DNA of 64,000 nt from Streptomyces katrae. Its GTDB lineage: Bacteria; Actinomycetota; Actinomycetes; Streptomycetales; Streptomycetaceae. Below the pieces are notes generated by a model that searched no databases, was not told where the DNA came from, and saw only the letters and a program-made list of their open reading frames with translations. The translations under genes were made by a program, and so were the position numbers. The stretch covers positions 20,026-84,025 of the forward strand of contig NZ_JNZY01000030.1 in the NCBI RefSeq assembly GCF_000717655.1, written 5' to 3'. Positions 28,430-36,719 of the stretch are shown in pieces; position 1 is the stretch's first letter, and every line of letters begins with the position of its first letter.

Positions 28430-28917
28430 AGGCCCGCCGACCTTGCCTCGCCGAGCTCCGTCAGCCGGTCCCGCAGCCGCTCCGCCTCGGCCGGGACCAG
28501 GCCCGGAATCTTGGCGTCCGTGGCCGCGGCCGCCGTGTGCAGCTGTACGGAGGCCAGCCCGAAGCGCCGCTCCAGCGGCCCCGAGGCCACCTCGACCAGC
28601 TGCATCCGCCCGTACGGGACCACGGTCTCCTCCCGCCACAGCACGCCCCGGCTGATCAGCAGGTCATCCGCGCGCTCCGCGTACCGCCAGGACCGCCAGT
28701 TGCGGCCGAGCAGCACCCATCCCCAGGCCAGGCCCCCGAGCCAGAGCGCCCCCGCGGCCGCCCAGGCCGGGCCCGCCGTCAGCCCCAGCAGCAGGGCCGT
28801 CCCTGCCGCGAGCGGCACCGTCCAGATCACCAGCAGCAGCCGGCGCAGGTGGAGCAGCCCGCCCGGCAGCCCCACCCACGCGGGCCGGCTCGTCCCGCCC
28901 GCAGTCCCCGTTTCCAT
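28426..28917 (-). CDS. Membrane PH-domain protein, YdbS-like
   Basis: 163-aa protein with two membrane helices ([20 protein letters not shown] and [17 protein letters not shown]) followed by a single bPH2 domain ([47 protein letters not shown]). It is the first gene of a coupled pair with the larger PH protein downstream, mirroring the ydbS-ydbT arrangement. The two probably act as one membrane complex. Confidence 0.84.
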   Translation of the reverse strand: METGTAGGTSRPAWVGLPGGLLHLRRLLLVIWTVPLAAGTALLLGLTAGPAWAAAGALWLGGLAWGWVLLGRNWRSWRYAERADDLLISRGVLWREETVVPYGRMQLVEVASGPLERRFGLASVQLHTAAAATDAKIPGLVPAEAERLRDRLTELGEARSAGL

Positions 28918-29045
28918 GCGTTCAGCGTAGGGGGGTGGCGCGTCGGCCAGGCCGGGCCCGCGGCGCCCGGCACCGAGCCTCCGCGCCTCGCCCTGATCTC
29001 CGACCTGACCGACGCGCCACCCCCGGCGGCTGCGAGAATGCGGCC

Positions 29046-30188
29046 ATGACGGAGACCACGGTCGGCATCGGCGGCGCGGCGGAAAGCACCGACATGGTGC
29101 TCAACATCGGACCCCAGCACCCTTCCACGCACGGCGTGCTGCGCCTGCGCCTCGTCCTCGACGGCGAGCGGATCGTCAGCGCCGAGCCGGTCGTCGGCTA
29201 TATGCACCGCGGCGCCGAGAAGCTCTTCGAGGCGCGCGACTACCGGCAGATCGTGATGCTCGCGAACCGCCACGACTGGCTGTCCGCGTTCTCCAACGAG
29301 CTCGGCGTGGTCATGGCGGTCGAGCGGATGCTCGGCATGGAGGTCCCCGAACGGGCCGTGTGGATGCGGACCCTTCTCGCCGAGCTGAACCGGGTGCTGA
29401 ACCACCTGATGTTCCTCGGGTCGTACCCGCTCGAACTGGGCGGAATCACCCCTATCTTCCACGCGTTCCGTGAGCGCGAGGAGCTCCAGGCCGTCATGGA
29501 GGAGATCTCCGGCGGCCGCATGCACTACATGTTCAACCGCGTCGGCGGCCTCAAGGAGGACCTCCCGGCCGGCTGGCTCGGCCGGGCGCGCGCGGCGATC
29601 GCCGACGTCCGCACCCGCATGGACGTGTACGACAAGCTCGTCCACGGCAACGAGATCTTCCGCGGCCGTACGCGCGGGGTCGGCGTGCTGTCCCCCGAGG
29701 CGGTGCACGCGTACGGGGTCTCCGGGCCCATCGCCCGCGCCTCCGGCGTCGACTTCGACCTGCGGCGCGACGAGCCGTACCTGGCGTACGGGGAGCTCCA
29801 GGACGTCCTGAAGGTGGTCACCCGCACCGAGGGCGACTGCCTGGCCCGCTTCGAGTGCCTGCTGGACCAGACCCACAACGCGCTCGACCTCGCGGTCGCC
29901 TGCCTGGACCGGATGGCCGAGCTGCCGCCCGGGCCGATCAACCAGCGCCTCCCGAAGGTGCTGAAGGCGCCCGAGGGGGCGACGTACGCCTGGACCGAGA
30001 ACCCCCTCGGCATCAACGGCTACTACCTCGTCTCCAAGGGCGAGAAGACCCCGTACCGGCTGAAGCTGCGCTCCGCCTCGTACAACAACATCCAGGCCCT
30101 GTCGGTGCTGCTGCCCGGCCAGCTGGTCGCGGACATGGTGGCGATCCTGGGCTCGCTGTTCTTCGTCGTGGGCGACATCGACAAGTGA
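29046..30188 (+). CDS. Stand-alone NADH-quinone oxidoreductase subunit D paralogue (NuoD2)
   Basis: 380-aa homologue of the 49-kDa complex I subunit that helps form the quinone pocket. The N-terminal [13 protein letters not shown] (His25, His29), [44 protein letters not shown] and a final DIDK are well preserved. No other nuo gene is present, so this is a second, solitary copy (S. coelicolor has an equivalent called nuoD2, as I recall). The usual Asp-Tyr of the quinone site is Asp77-Trp78 here. A rho-independent terminator follows. Confidence 0.9.
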   Translation: MTETTVGIGGAAESTDMVLNIGPQHPSTHGVLRLRLVLDGERIVSAEPVVGYMHRGAEKLFEARDYRQIVMLANRHDWLSAFSNELGVVMAVERMLGMEVPERAVWMRTLLAELNRVLNHLMFLGSYPLELGGITPIFHAFREREELQAVMEEISGGRMHYMFNRVGGLKEDLPAGWLGRARAAIADVRTRMDVYDKLVHGNEIFRGRTRGVGVLSPEAVHAYGVSGPIARASGVDFDLRRDEPYLAYGELQDVLKVVTRTEGDCLARFECLLDQTHNALDLAVACLDRMAELPPGPINQRLPKVLKAPEGATYAWTENPLGINGYYLVSKGEKTPYRLKLRSASYNNIQALSVLLPGQLVADMVAILGSLFFVVGDIDK

Positions 30189-30199
30189 CACGTCGCGGG

Positions 30200-30225
30200 A
30201 ACTCCCGTGATGGCGCGGGAGTTTT
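30200..30225 (+). terminator. Rho-independent terminator of nuoD2
   Basis: A 10-bp stem (30200-30209 with 30214-30223, one G-T pair) with an ATGG loop ends in TTTT, 11 nt after the stop codon. Confidence 0.85.
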
Positions 30226-30242
30226 CTGCTTAGGGTGCGGGG

Positions 30243-31127
30243 ATGACCCCTGGCGTACACGACGGCTACCTGCGGCGGCTCGGCTTCCCGCAGCAGCCCG
30301 GACCCACCGTGGAGGCGCTCTTCGCGCTCCAGCGCGCCCACCTCGAGCGCATCCCGTACGAGAACCTCGACATCCAGCTCGGCCGGCCGCCCGGCATCGA
30401 CCCCGAGCTGTCCGCACGCCGCTTCGCGGCCGGGCGCGGCGGGTACTGCTTCCACCTCAACGGCGCCTTCGCGCTGCTCCTGGAGTCCCTCGGCTTCGAG
30501 GTGACCCGGCACCTCGCGGGCGTCCTCGGGGCGGCGGAGCGCGAGCGCCGCGACGTCAGCGGCGACCACCTCGCGCTGACCGTCCGGGTCGGGGGCGAGG
30601 AGTACTTCGTCGACGCCGGGCTCGGGGACGGCCCGTACGAGCCGCTGCCGCTGCGCGCCGGCATGCACCGGCAGGGGGAGTTCACCTACGGGCTGGGCCC
30701 GCTGAGGGGGGACGCGCCCGGCTGGAGGTACGTCAACGAGGCGAGCCCCTGCCCGGTGGTCAACATCCTCTCGGCTCCGGCGGCGACGGCCGATTTCCAG
30801 GCCACGCACGTACGGCTGTCGACCTCCCCGGACTCCGGTTTCGTACGGACCCTCGCGCTGCTGCGGCGCGACGCGCACGGGGTCGACGCGCTGCGGGGGC
30901 GGGTGCTGAGCCGCACCGATCCCGTGAAGGGGACGAGCGAGCGGATCCTGGACACGCCCGGGGAGTTCTGGGCGGTGGTGGGCGGGCTCTTCGAGCGGCA
31001 GCTCGACGATCTGACGGCAGCAGACCGGGCGGCGCTGTGGGACCGGGTGTGCGCGGCCCACGAGAAGTGGCTGGCCGACCGGGCGGAGGCGGGTACGGCT
31101 GCCCGGGGCGCGGGCTCCGGCAGCTGA
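30243..31127 (+). CDS. nat: Arylamine N-acetyltransferase
   Basis: 294-aa NAT enzyme that transfers acetyl from acetyl-CoA to arylamines or hydrazines. The catalytic triad is complete: Cys69 in RGGYCFHLN, His109 in GDHLALTV and Asp124 in YFVDAGLGD. In actinobacteria NAT-fold enzymes also close amide bonds in ansamycins; no such cluster is here, so a detoxification or housekeeping role is likelier. TAGGGT ends 6 nt before the ATG and there is no ribosome site, pointing to a leaderless transcript. Confidence 0.93.
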   Translation: MTPGVHDGYLRRLGFPQQPGPTVEALFALQRAHLERIPYENLDIQLGRPPGIDPELSARRFAAGRGGYCFHLNGAFALLLESLGFEVTRHLAGVLGAAERERRDVSGDHLALTVRVGGEEYFVDAGLGDGPYEPLPLRAGMHRQGEFTYGLGPLRGDAPGWRYVNEASPCPVVNILSAPAATADFQATHVRLSTSPDSGFVRTLALLRRDAHGVDALRGRVLSRTDPVKGTSERILDTPGEFWAVVGGLFERQLDDLTAADRAALWDRVCAAHEKWLADRAEAGTAARGAGSGS

Positions 31128-31176
31128 CGGCGGCGCCGATGCCGGTGCTCACGTCGGCGCCGGCGGCAGAGCGCAC

Positions 31177-31245
31177 GGCAGTGCCGGCGGCAGTGCACAC
31201 GGCGGTGCCGGCGGCGGTGCCGGCGGCGGTGCCGGCGGCGGTGCC
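31177..31245. repeat. 12-bp minisatellite (GGCGGTGCCGGC unit)
   Basis: About five and a half copies of a 12-bp unit: four near-perfect at 31201-31245, preceded by copies with A for G changes. It lies in the gap between the nat stop and the next small gene. It could encode a Gly-Gly-Ala-Gly run, but no start or ribosome site uses it. Confidence 0.85.
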
Positions 31246-31275
31246 GATGTCATTGCGGGAGTGCAGACTTGGGGC

Positions 31276-31491
31276 ATGTCCCACTCCCCCAGACGGGCCT
31301 GCCCCGCATGCGGGCGCGACTGCGCCGTGACCGCCGGCCGGATCTCCCGCCACGACCCTCCCGCCGGGCGGGGCCGCGGCGACCTGGTGTCCTGCCCCGG
31401 ATCCCGGGCGCGGGTGGTGCTCGGCGCATCGGCGCCGGCGCTGGACGGCTTCGTCCTGTCGGAACTGCCGGGTCAGCTGCCGCTGTTCTGA
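31276..31491 (+). CDS. Small Cys-containing protein (zinc-ribbon-like start)
   Basis: 71-aa protein starting MSHSPRRACPACGRDCAV. The C-x2-C-x3-C near residues 9-16 plus a fourth Cys in VSCPGS could bind one zinc ion. The rest is Gly/Arg-rich, ending in the hydrophobic LSELPGQLPLF. Codon use is typical for the genome. Function unknown; a nucleic-acid-binding role is only a guess. It lies just downstream of the 12-bp minisatellite, which may contain or displace its promoter. Confidence 0.65.
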   Translation: MSHSPRRACPACGRDCAVTAGRISRHDPPAGRGRGDLVSCPGSRARVVLGASAPALDGFVLSELPGQLPLF

Positions 31492-31579
31492 ACGCCCGGC
31501 CCGGCCTGAGTACGCCGGTCCCGCCGATCTGAGTACCCGCGCGGATCCCCCGTACCGGCCGCGCCGACAGGATGGCGGC

Positions 31580-31924
31580 ATGTCCTGGAACCCGCAGACC
31601 GCCCTCCTCGCCCCCACCCCCGAACCGCCGGCCGAAGCCGCCGCCCGGCGCGTCCGCAGGAACGCGGGGATCGCCGCCCTCCTGCTCCTGCCCGCCCTGG
31701 TGGCCGCGAAGGTCCTCGTACTGTCGACCGAGGCCGGCGGCCGCTGCCTGATGCAGGGCGGCTGCCGGCCGTTCCCCGGGGAGGTGTTCCTCGCGCTGCT
31801 CGCCGCGGTCGTGGCGTCCTGCGTGGTGGTGCAGTCCGCGCCCCGCAGGTTCCAGAAGCGCGCCCTCACGGCCCAGTTGGCCCTGGAGGCCCTGGCCGTC
31901 CTCACGGTCCTGGCCTACCCCTGA
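31580..31924 (+). CDS. Small integral membrane protein (114 aa)
   Basis: 114-aa hypothetical with three hydrophobic segments (NAGIAALLLLPALVAAKVLVL, FLALLAAVVASCVVV, ALEALAVLTVLAYP) after a Pro/Ala-rich N-terminus. The loop between the first two holds two Cys (GGRCLMQGGCRPFPG), probably extracytoplasmic and able to form a disulphide. A CAGGAT box ends 6 nt before the ATG (leaderless-type spacing). No family is recognised. Confidence 0.7.
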   Translation: MSWNPQTALLAPTPEPPAEAAARRVRRNAGIAALLLLPALVAAKVLVLSTEAGGRCLMQGGCRPFPGEVFLALLAAVVASCVVVQSAPRRFQKRALTAQLALEALAVLTVLAYP

Positions 31925-31958
31925 GCCCCGCCGCCCGGCGGCCCCACGGGCGGACCGG

Positions 31959-33002
31959 CTAGGAGATGGCCGTGCGCAGCCGGACGACGTCGATCGGCTC
32001 GGTCTCGTCGTGCGCCGTCAGGTCGATGACCTGGCCCACCGCGCGCTGCTCGGGGGTGGCCGGCTTGAAGCCCTGCTCCTTGACCGGCGGCTCGGCGGCG
32101 GCCCGGGCCGACTCCGCCTTGTGGACCTCGAGGGCCTCCGCGCCGACCACGTCGGCCAGGTCCTCGTTCTGGACCGATTCGATCACCGCTCGGGCCTGGG
32201 CCGCGGTCTTGGTGCCGAAGAAGTCGAAGCCGCCCTCGACGCGGGACGCCGAGCGGCGTACGGCCGAGTACGGGGCCACCGCCGCGGCCGGCCGGCGCGC
32301 CGGGACCGCCGCCGGAGCGCCCGTGGCGCCGTCCGTACGGGAGGGCGGTCCACCGGCCTCCAGGGCCCTGGGCTCGGCGCCCCGGCCCTCCAGCACCTTC
32401 GGCTGGGCCGGGTCCGCCTCGGCCTTGCGGGCGAGGGCCTTCATGGCCGCATGGGCCCGGGCGTAGCCGACGCTGGTGGGAGCGCCGCTCGACGTGCGCT
32501 CCTCGGAGACCGCCGGGAGCTCCTTGGGTGCCGCCGCCGGGGCCGCGGAGGCCTCGATGGCGAGCAGCCGGCGGCCCTCCAGGGCGCTGGCCCGCTCGGT
32601 CTCGGCGGTCGCGTACCGCCGCAGCAGCGCCGCGTGCTCGCCGCGCAGCCCCGCGAGTTCGACCCGCTTGGCGCGCAGCTTCGCGTCGAGCTTGGCGCGC
32701 AGCGCCCGGGCCTCTTCGAGGTCGGACTCGAGCTCGGCTATCCGCTCCTCGGTCTTCCACTCGTCCTTGACCCGTTCGCGCGCGAGTTCCGCGACGCGGC
32801 GCCCGGCCGAGCGGTCCCAGGCGCGCATGACGACGGCGCCGGCCACGCCCGCGGCCGCCGTCAGGGCCACGAGCAGGCGTAGCGGCAAAGGTTCCGCGAT
32901 CAGCCAGGCCACGGCCGCACTGGCGACGGAGACTCCGGCCACGGTCGTCGGCGTGAGCAGCCGGTGCAGGGGTTCGGGATTGCGGTGGCGTCCACGGGGC
33001 AT
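31959..33002 (-). CDS. Membrane-anchored coiled-coil protein of unknown function
   Basis: 347-aa protein. Two hydrophobic stretches near residues 20-60 (TVAGVSVASAAVAWLIAE, LRLLVALTAAAGVAGAVVM) form a hairpin anchor. A long coiled coil follows, about residues 70-145 (ERVKDEWKTEERIAELESDLEEARALRAKLDAKLRAKRVELAGL), then an Ala/Pro-rich linker. A conserved-looking block is GGFDFFGTKTAAQARAVIESVQNEDLADVVGAEALEVHKAE, and the C-terminus VIDLTAHDETEPIDVVRLR is acidic. The layout suggests a structural or scaffolding role at the membrane. I do not recognise the family. Confidence 0.75.
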   Translation of the reverse strand: MPRGRHRNPEPLHRLLTPTTVAGVSVASAAVAWLIAEPLPLRLLVALTAAAGVAGAVVMRAWDRSAGRRVAELARERVKDEWKTEERIAELESDLEEARALRAKLDAKLRAKRVELAGLRGEHAALLRRYATAETERASALEGRRLLAIEASAAPAAAPKELPAVSEERTSSGAPTSVGYARAHAAMKALARKAEADPAQPKVLEGRGAEPRALEAGGPPSRTDGATGAPAAVPARRPAAAVAPYSAVRRSASRVEGGFDFFGTKTAAQARAVIESVQNEDLADVVGAEALEVHKAESARAAAEPPVKEQGFKPATPEQRAVGQVIDLTAHDETEPIDVVRLRTAIS

Positions 33003-33103
33003 GGCCTGAAATTTACAGGGCGTGGGGGTCCAGTGGGGTAACTGCCCGGCAATCTGTGGCCGGGCAGTTACCCGTCATTTCTCCACCAAACCCGTCACTA
33101 CTC

Positions 33104-34096
33104 CTACTTCGTCAGGCCCTTCGCCTTCAGATAGGCCTTCGCGACATCCGCCGGCTTCTCGCGCTGCGCGTCCACCTTCTTGTTCAGCTCGACGAGGTCG
33201 GCGGTCGTCAGGACCTTGGTCAGCTTGTCGAGGGCCGCCGCGATCTCCGGGGATCCCGCGTCCTTGGCGTTGACCACCGCCAGGACGTTGTCGGCGTTCT
33301 GGAGCTTCTTGTCGTCCTCCAGCAGGACCAGCCCGAAGCTGTCGAGCGTGGCGTCCGTGGTCGTGGTGAGCGCCAGCTGGTCGACGCCGTCCTTGACCGC
33401 CTGCTTGGCCTGCGGGGTGCCGACGCCCTTCGGGTCGATCCCGGAAACGTCGATTCCGTACGCCTTCTTCAACCCGGGCGCGCAGAAGGGCCGTACGGCG
33501 CATTCGTCACCCGCCGCGATCTTCACCTTCAGACCCGACTTGCCAAGATCGGAAAGAGTCTTCAGGTTGTTCTTCTGGGCGAATTCCTTCGATACCGCGA
33601 ACGCGTTCTGGTCTACCGCCGGGCCCGCCGGCAGCACCTTCAGGCCGAGCGGGGCCGCCAGCTTCTCCAGCCCCGCGACCGTCGCCGCCACGTCGCTCGA
33701 CGCGACGGGCTTCTCCTCCGGCGCCTTCGGCCCGTTCACCTTGGCGTTGAGGAACTCCGCGAGGGTGGCCGCGTACTCCGGGACGACGTCGATCTCGCCC
33801 TTCTCCAGCGAGGGCTCGTACAGCTCCCGGTTGTTCACCGTGGTGATCGAGGTGCCGTAGCCCGCGTCCTTGAGCACCTGCGCGTACAGCTCCGCCAGCA
33901 CGCTGGACTCGGTGAACCCGGCCGCACCGATCACGACCTTGCCCTTGCCGGAGCCGGAACCCGGGTCCGAGGGCGCGGACGCGGCTGCACCGCTGTCCTT
34001 GCTCTTCTCCAGGCTGTCTCCGCCGCACGCCGTGAGCGAGGCGGTCAGGGCCACCGCCCCCAGTACGGCGCCGAGGACGCGCGTGGACTTGCTCAT
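33104..34096 (-). CDS. Glycine betaine/choline ABC transporter, substrate-binding lipoprotein
   Basis: 330-aa lipoprotein with signal sequence and lipobox (LTASLTACGGD), then an OpuAC/ProX-type domain: VVIGAAGFTESSVLAELYAQVLKDAGY, NNRELYEPSLEKGEIDVVPEYAATL, GVDQLALTTTTDATLDSFGLVLLEDDK. A Cys pair (GDECAVRPFCAPGLKK) is typical of this group. GGAGGA precedes the ATG at 34096. It is third in the operon after two permease genes and divergent from the ATPase gene. The role is uptake of quaternary-ammonium osmoprotectants. Confidence 0.9.
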   Translation of the reverse strand: MSKSTRVLGAVLGAVALTASLTACGGDSLEKSKDSGAAASAPSDPGSGSGKGKVVIGAAGFTESSVLAELYAQVLKDAGYGTSITTVNNRELYEPSLEKGEIDVVPEYAATLAEFLNAKVNGPKAPEEKPVASSDVAATVAGLEKLAAPLGLKVLPAGPAVDQNAFAVSKEFAQKNNLKTLSDLGKSGLKVKIAAGDECAVRPFCAPGLKKAYGIDVSGIDPKGVGTPQAKQAVKDGVDQLALTTTTDATLDSFGLVLLEDDKKLQNADNVLAVVNAKDAGSPEIAAALDKLTKVLTTADLVELNKKVDAQREKPADVAKAYLKAKGLTK

Positions 34097-34170
34097 CTTT
34101 GCTCCTCCAAGGGAGTGGGAACGACAAAGGACGGACAGCGAAGGGAAACGCCGGCGGGCCGGCCGGAGGG

Positions 34171-34836
34171 TCAGCGCGCCGCCGGACGCGTCAACAGCCG
34201 GTCGGCCGCCACCAGGGCGCCCTCGACCAGCAGGGCGAGCGCCGCCACCAGCAGGGCCCCCGCGACGACCTGTGGGGTGTTGTACGTGTTGAAGCCGGCG
34301 GTGATGATCCGGCCGAGGCCGCCCTGGCCGACCATGGCCGCGATCGTGGCCGTGGCGATGACCTGGACGGCGCCCGAGCGCAGCCCGGTCATCACCAGCT
34401 GCCGCGCGAGCGGCAGTTCCACCCGCCAGAAGAGCTGGCCGCCGGACATGCCCATGCCCCGGGCGGCCTCCACCACCGAGCGGTCCACCTCCCGCATGCC
34501 GACGTACGCATTGGTCAGCAGCGGCGGGACGGCGAAGAGCACGAGGGCGGCGATGGTGGGCAGATAACCCGCGCTGCGCAGTGGCGAGACCATGAACAGG
34601 GCCAGCACCGCGAAGACGGGCACGGCCCGCCCGGCGTTGGACACGTTGACGGCGAGCGCCCCGCCCTTGCCGATGTGGCCGAGCCACAGGCCGACCGGGA
34701 GGGCCACCGCGCAGGCGATGGCGAGGGAGATCCCGCTGACGTATGCGTGCTCGCCGAGCCGGTGCCACACGCCGTTCTCCCCGGCCCAGTTGGCCCCGTT
34801 CGCCAGCCAGTCCCAGGCCTGTTCCATCACGCCCAT
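34171..34836 (-). CDS. Glycine betaine/choline ABC transporter permease (second)
   Basis: 221-aa OpuCB/ProW-like inner membrane protein with five or six helices and the ATPase-docking EAA loop VVEAARGMGMSGGQLFWRVELPLA. It begins 4 nt after the stop of the other permease gene, so the two are translationally coupled. Paralogous permeases in tandem are normal for this importer class and form a heterodimeric channel. Confidence 0.92.
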   Translation of the reverse strand: MGVMEQAWDWLANGANWAGENGVWHRLGEHAYVSGISLAIACAVALPVGLWLGHIGKGGALAVNVSNAGRAVPVFAVLALFMVSPLRSAGYLPTIAALVLFAVPPLLTNAYVGMREVDRSVVEAARGMGMSGGQLFWRVELPLARQLVMTGLRSGAVQVIATATIAAMVGQGGLGRIITAGFNTYNTPQVVAGALLVAALALLVEGALVAADRLLTRPAAR

Positions 34837-34840
34837 CGCC

Positions 34841-35572
34841 TCATGCCCCCTTCGCCGTCCGCGTCAGGCGCGCGGCCCGGCCCGCCCGCTCCGTCCGCGC
34901 CGGCCGCGCCGCCCGGGTCCACGGCGTGAGCAGCCGCTGCAGGCCGAGCAGCAGCAGGTCCGCCACCAGCGCGAGCAGCACGCACAGCACGGAGGCGGTG
35001 AGCACCTGGGCCTTGAAGGAGCTGTTGACCGCCGGTGCGATGAGGTTGCCGAGGCCGCCCTTGCCGACGATGGAGCCGACGGTGGTCAGCGCCACCGTGG
35101 ACACCGTGGCGATCCGCACGCCGGCGAGCAGCGCGGGCAGCGCGAGCGGCAGTTCGACCTGCCACAGCAGCCGCGCGGGCCCGTAGCCCATCCCGCGCGC
35201 GGCCTCCCGTACCTCCTCGGGGACGGCTTCCAGGCCGGCCATCGCATTGCGGACCAGGATGGTCAGCGAGTACAGCACCAGACCGGTCACCACGAGCGAG
35301 GCCGACAGCCCGAACAGCGGCAGCAGCAGCGAGAACATGGCGAGCGAGGGGACCGTGTAGAGCAGGGTGGTCAGGCCCAGCACGGGCGCGGCCCAGCGCC
35401 GGCCGCGGCGGGCCAGCAGGGCCAGCGGGAGGGAGACGGCGAGGCCTATGAGCACCGACACGCCCGTGATCCACACATGTTGGACCGTGGCGTCGGTGAG
35501 CTCCGGGGAGCGGGACGTGACGTAGTCCCAGCAGATCCAGTCGTTCTCCACCAGGCAGTTCTGCCCGGCCAT
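34841..35572 (-). CDS. Glycine betaine/choline ABC transporter permease (first)
   Basis: 243-aa permease. The N-terminus (MAGQNCLVENDWICWDYVTSR) is extracytoplasmic and Trp-rich; six helices follow, with the EAA loop EVREAARGMGYGPARLLWQVELPLALPALLAG. The tail is Arg-rich and cytoplasmic. The ATG at 35572 follows GGGTGAGG. It opens the minus-strand half of the opu locus, transcribed away from the ATPase gene across a 154-bp divergent region. Confidence 0.92.
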   Translation of the reverse strand: MAGQNCLVENDWICWDYVTSRSPELTDATVQHVWITGVSVLIGLAVSLPLALLARRGRRWAAPVLGLTTLLYTVPSLAMFSLLLPLFGLSASLVVTGLVLYSLTILVRNAMAGLEAVPEEVREAARGMGYGPARLLWQVELPLALPALLAGVRIATVSTVALTTVGSIVGKGGLGNLIAPAVNSSFKAQVLTASVLCVLLALVADLLLLGLQRLLTPWTRAARPARTERAGRAARLTRTAKGA

Positions 35573-35726
35573 GCCCTCACCCCCCTGCCTCCGCTGCGTA
35601 CACCCGTCCGAACGGGGTCGGTCAAGAGCGACCCTAACCCCCTGCGCGGACAATGGCCGGAAAGCTTCGCACCGGGGTCATGCTCCCGTCACAAACAACC
35701 CGCAGTGTGTGGGGGAGGATGGGCAG

Positions 35727-36704
35727 GTGATCCGATTCGAGCATGTGACCAAGCGCTACCCCGACGGGACCACGGCCGTCGAGGACCTGTCCTTCGAGGT
35801 GGCGGAAGGCGAGCTGGTCACCCTCGTGGGCCCGTCCGGGTGCGGCAAGACCACCACGATGAAGATGGTCAACCGGCTCATCGAGCCGACCTCCGGCCGG
35901 ATCCTGCTCGGCGGCGAGGACATCGCGAACGCCGATCCGGTCGAGCTGCGCCGGCACATCGGGTACGTCATCCAGCAGGTCGGGCTGTTCCCGCACAAGA
36001 CGGTGCTGGAGAACACCGCGACCGTGCCCCAGCTGATCGGCACCCCCAAGGCCAAGGCCCGCGCCCGGGCGGCCGAGCTCCTCGAACTCGTGGGCCTGGA
36101 CCCGGCCGTGTACGGGGGCCGGTATCCGGAACAGCTCTCCGGCGGGCAGCGCCAGCGCGTCGGCGTCGCGCGCGCCCTCGCGGCCGATCCGCCGGTGCTG
36201 CTGATGGACGAGCCGTTCGGGGCGGTGGATCCGGTGGTCCGCGAACGCCTCCAGAACGAGTTCCTGGCGCTGCAGAAGACGGTGCGCAAAACCATCCTGC
36301 TGGTCACGCACGACCTGGAGGAAGCGGTCCGGCTCGGCGACCGCATCGCCGTCTACGGCGCGGGCTCCATCGAGCAGTTCGCCCGCCCGGCCGCGGTGCT
36401 GGGTGCGCCGGCCACCGCGTACGTGGCCTCCTTCGTCGGCGCGGACCGGGGCCTGAAGCGGCTCGCGGTCACCCCCGTGGGGCAGGCCGACCTGGCGGAG
36501 GCCGACGGGAAAGCCCCCACCGCCGAAGTGGCGCTGGGGGCGAGTCTGCGCGAGGCACTCGCGCTGCTGCTGCAGGAGGACTCCGGCCGGATCGGGGTCA
36601 CGGACCCGGACACCGGCGCGCTGGTCGGCGTACTGACCCCGGAGGGCGTCCACCGGGCCCTGCGCCGGGCCCAACTGCAAGAAGTCCAGGGGCAGGAGGC
36701 CTGA
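35727..36704 (+). CDS. Glycine betaine/choline ABC transporter ATP-binding protein
   Basis: 325-aa OpuCA-like ATPase. Walker A is LVGPSGCGKTTTMKMV, the signature LSGGQRQRVGVARAL, Walker B PVLLMDEPFGAVDP and the H-loop LVTHDLEEAV. Residues 250-320 retain only part of a CBS module (GRIGVTDPDTGALVGVLTPEGVHRAL), perhaps a single osmosensing half. The GTG at 35727 has GGAGG about 9 nt upstream. It is divergent from its permease and binding-protein genes, so a shared operator in 35573-35726 probably coordinates them. Confidence 0.93.
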   Translation: MIRFEHVTKRYPDGTTAVEDLSFEVAEGELVTLVGPSGCGKTTTMKMVNRLIEPTSGRILLGGEDIANADPVELRRHIGYVIQQVGLFPHKTVLENTATVPQLIGTPKAKARARAAELLELVGLDPAVYGGRYPEQLSGGQRQRVGVARALAADPPVLLMDEPFGAVDPVVRERLQNEFLALQKTVRKTILLVTHDLEEAVRLGDRIAVYGAGSIEQFARPAAVLGAPATAYVASFVGADRGLKRLAVTPVGQADLAEADGKAPTAEVALGASLREALALLLQEDSGRIGVTDPDTGALVGVLTPEGVHRALRRAQLQEVQGQEA

Positions 36705-36719
36705 CCCGGGGACTGCGGG

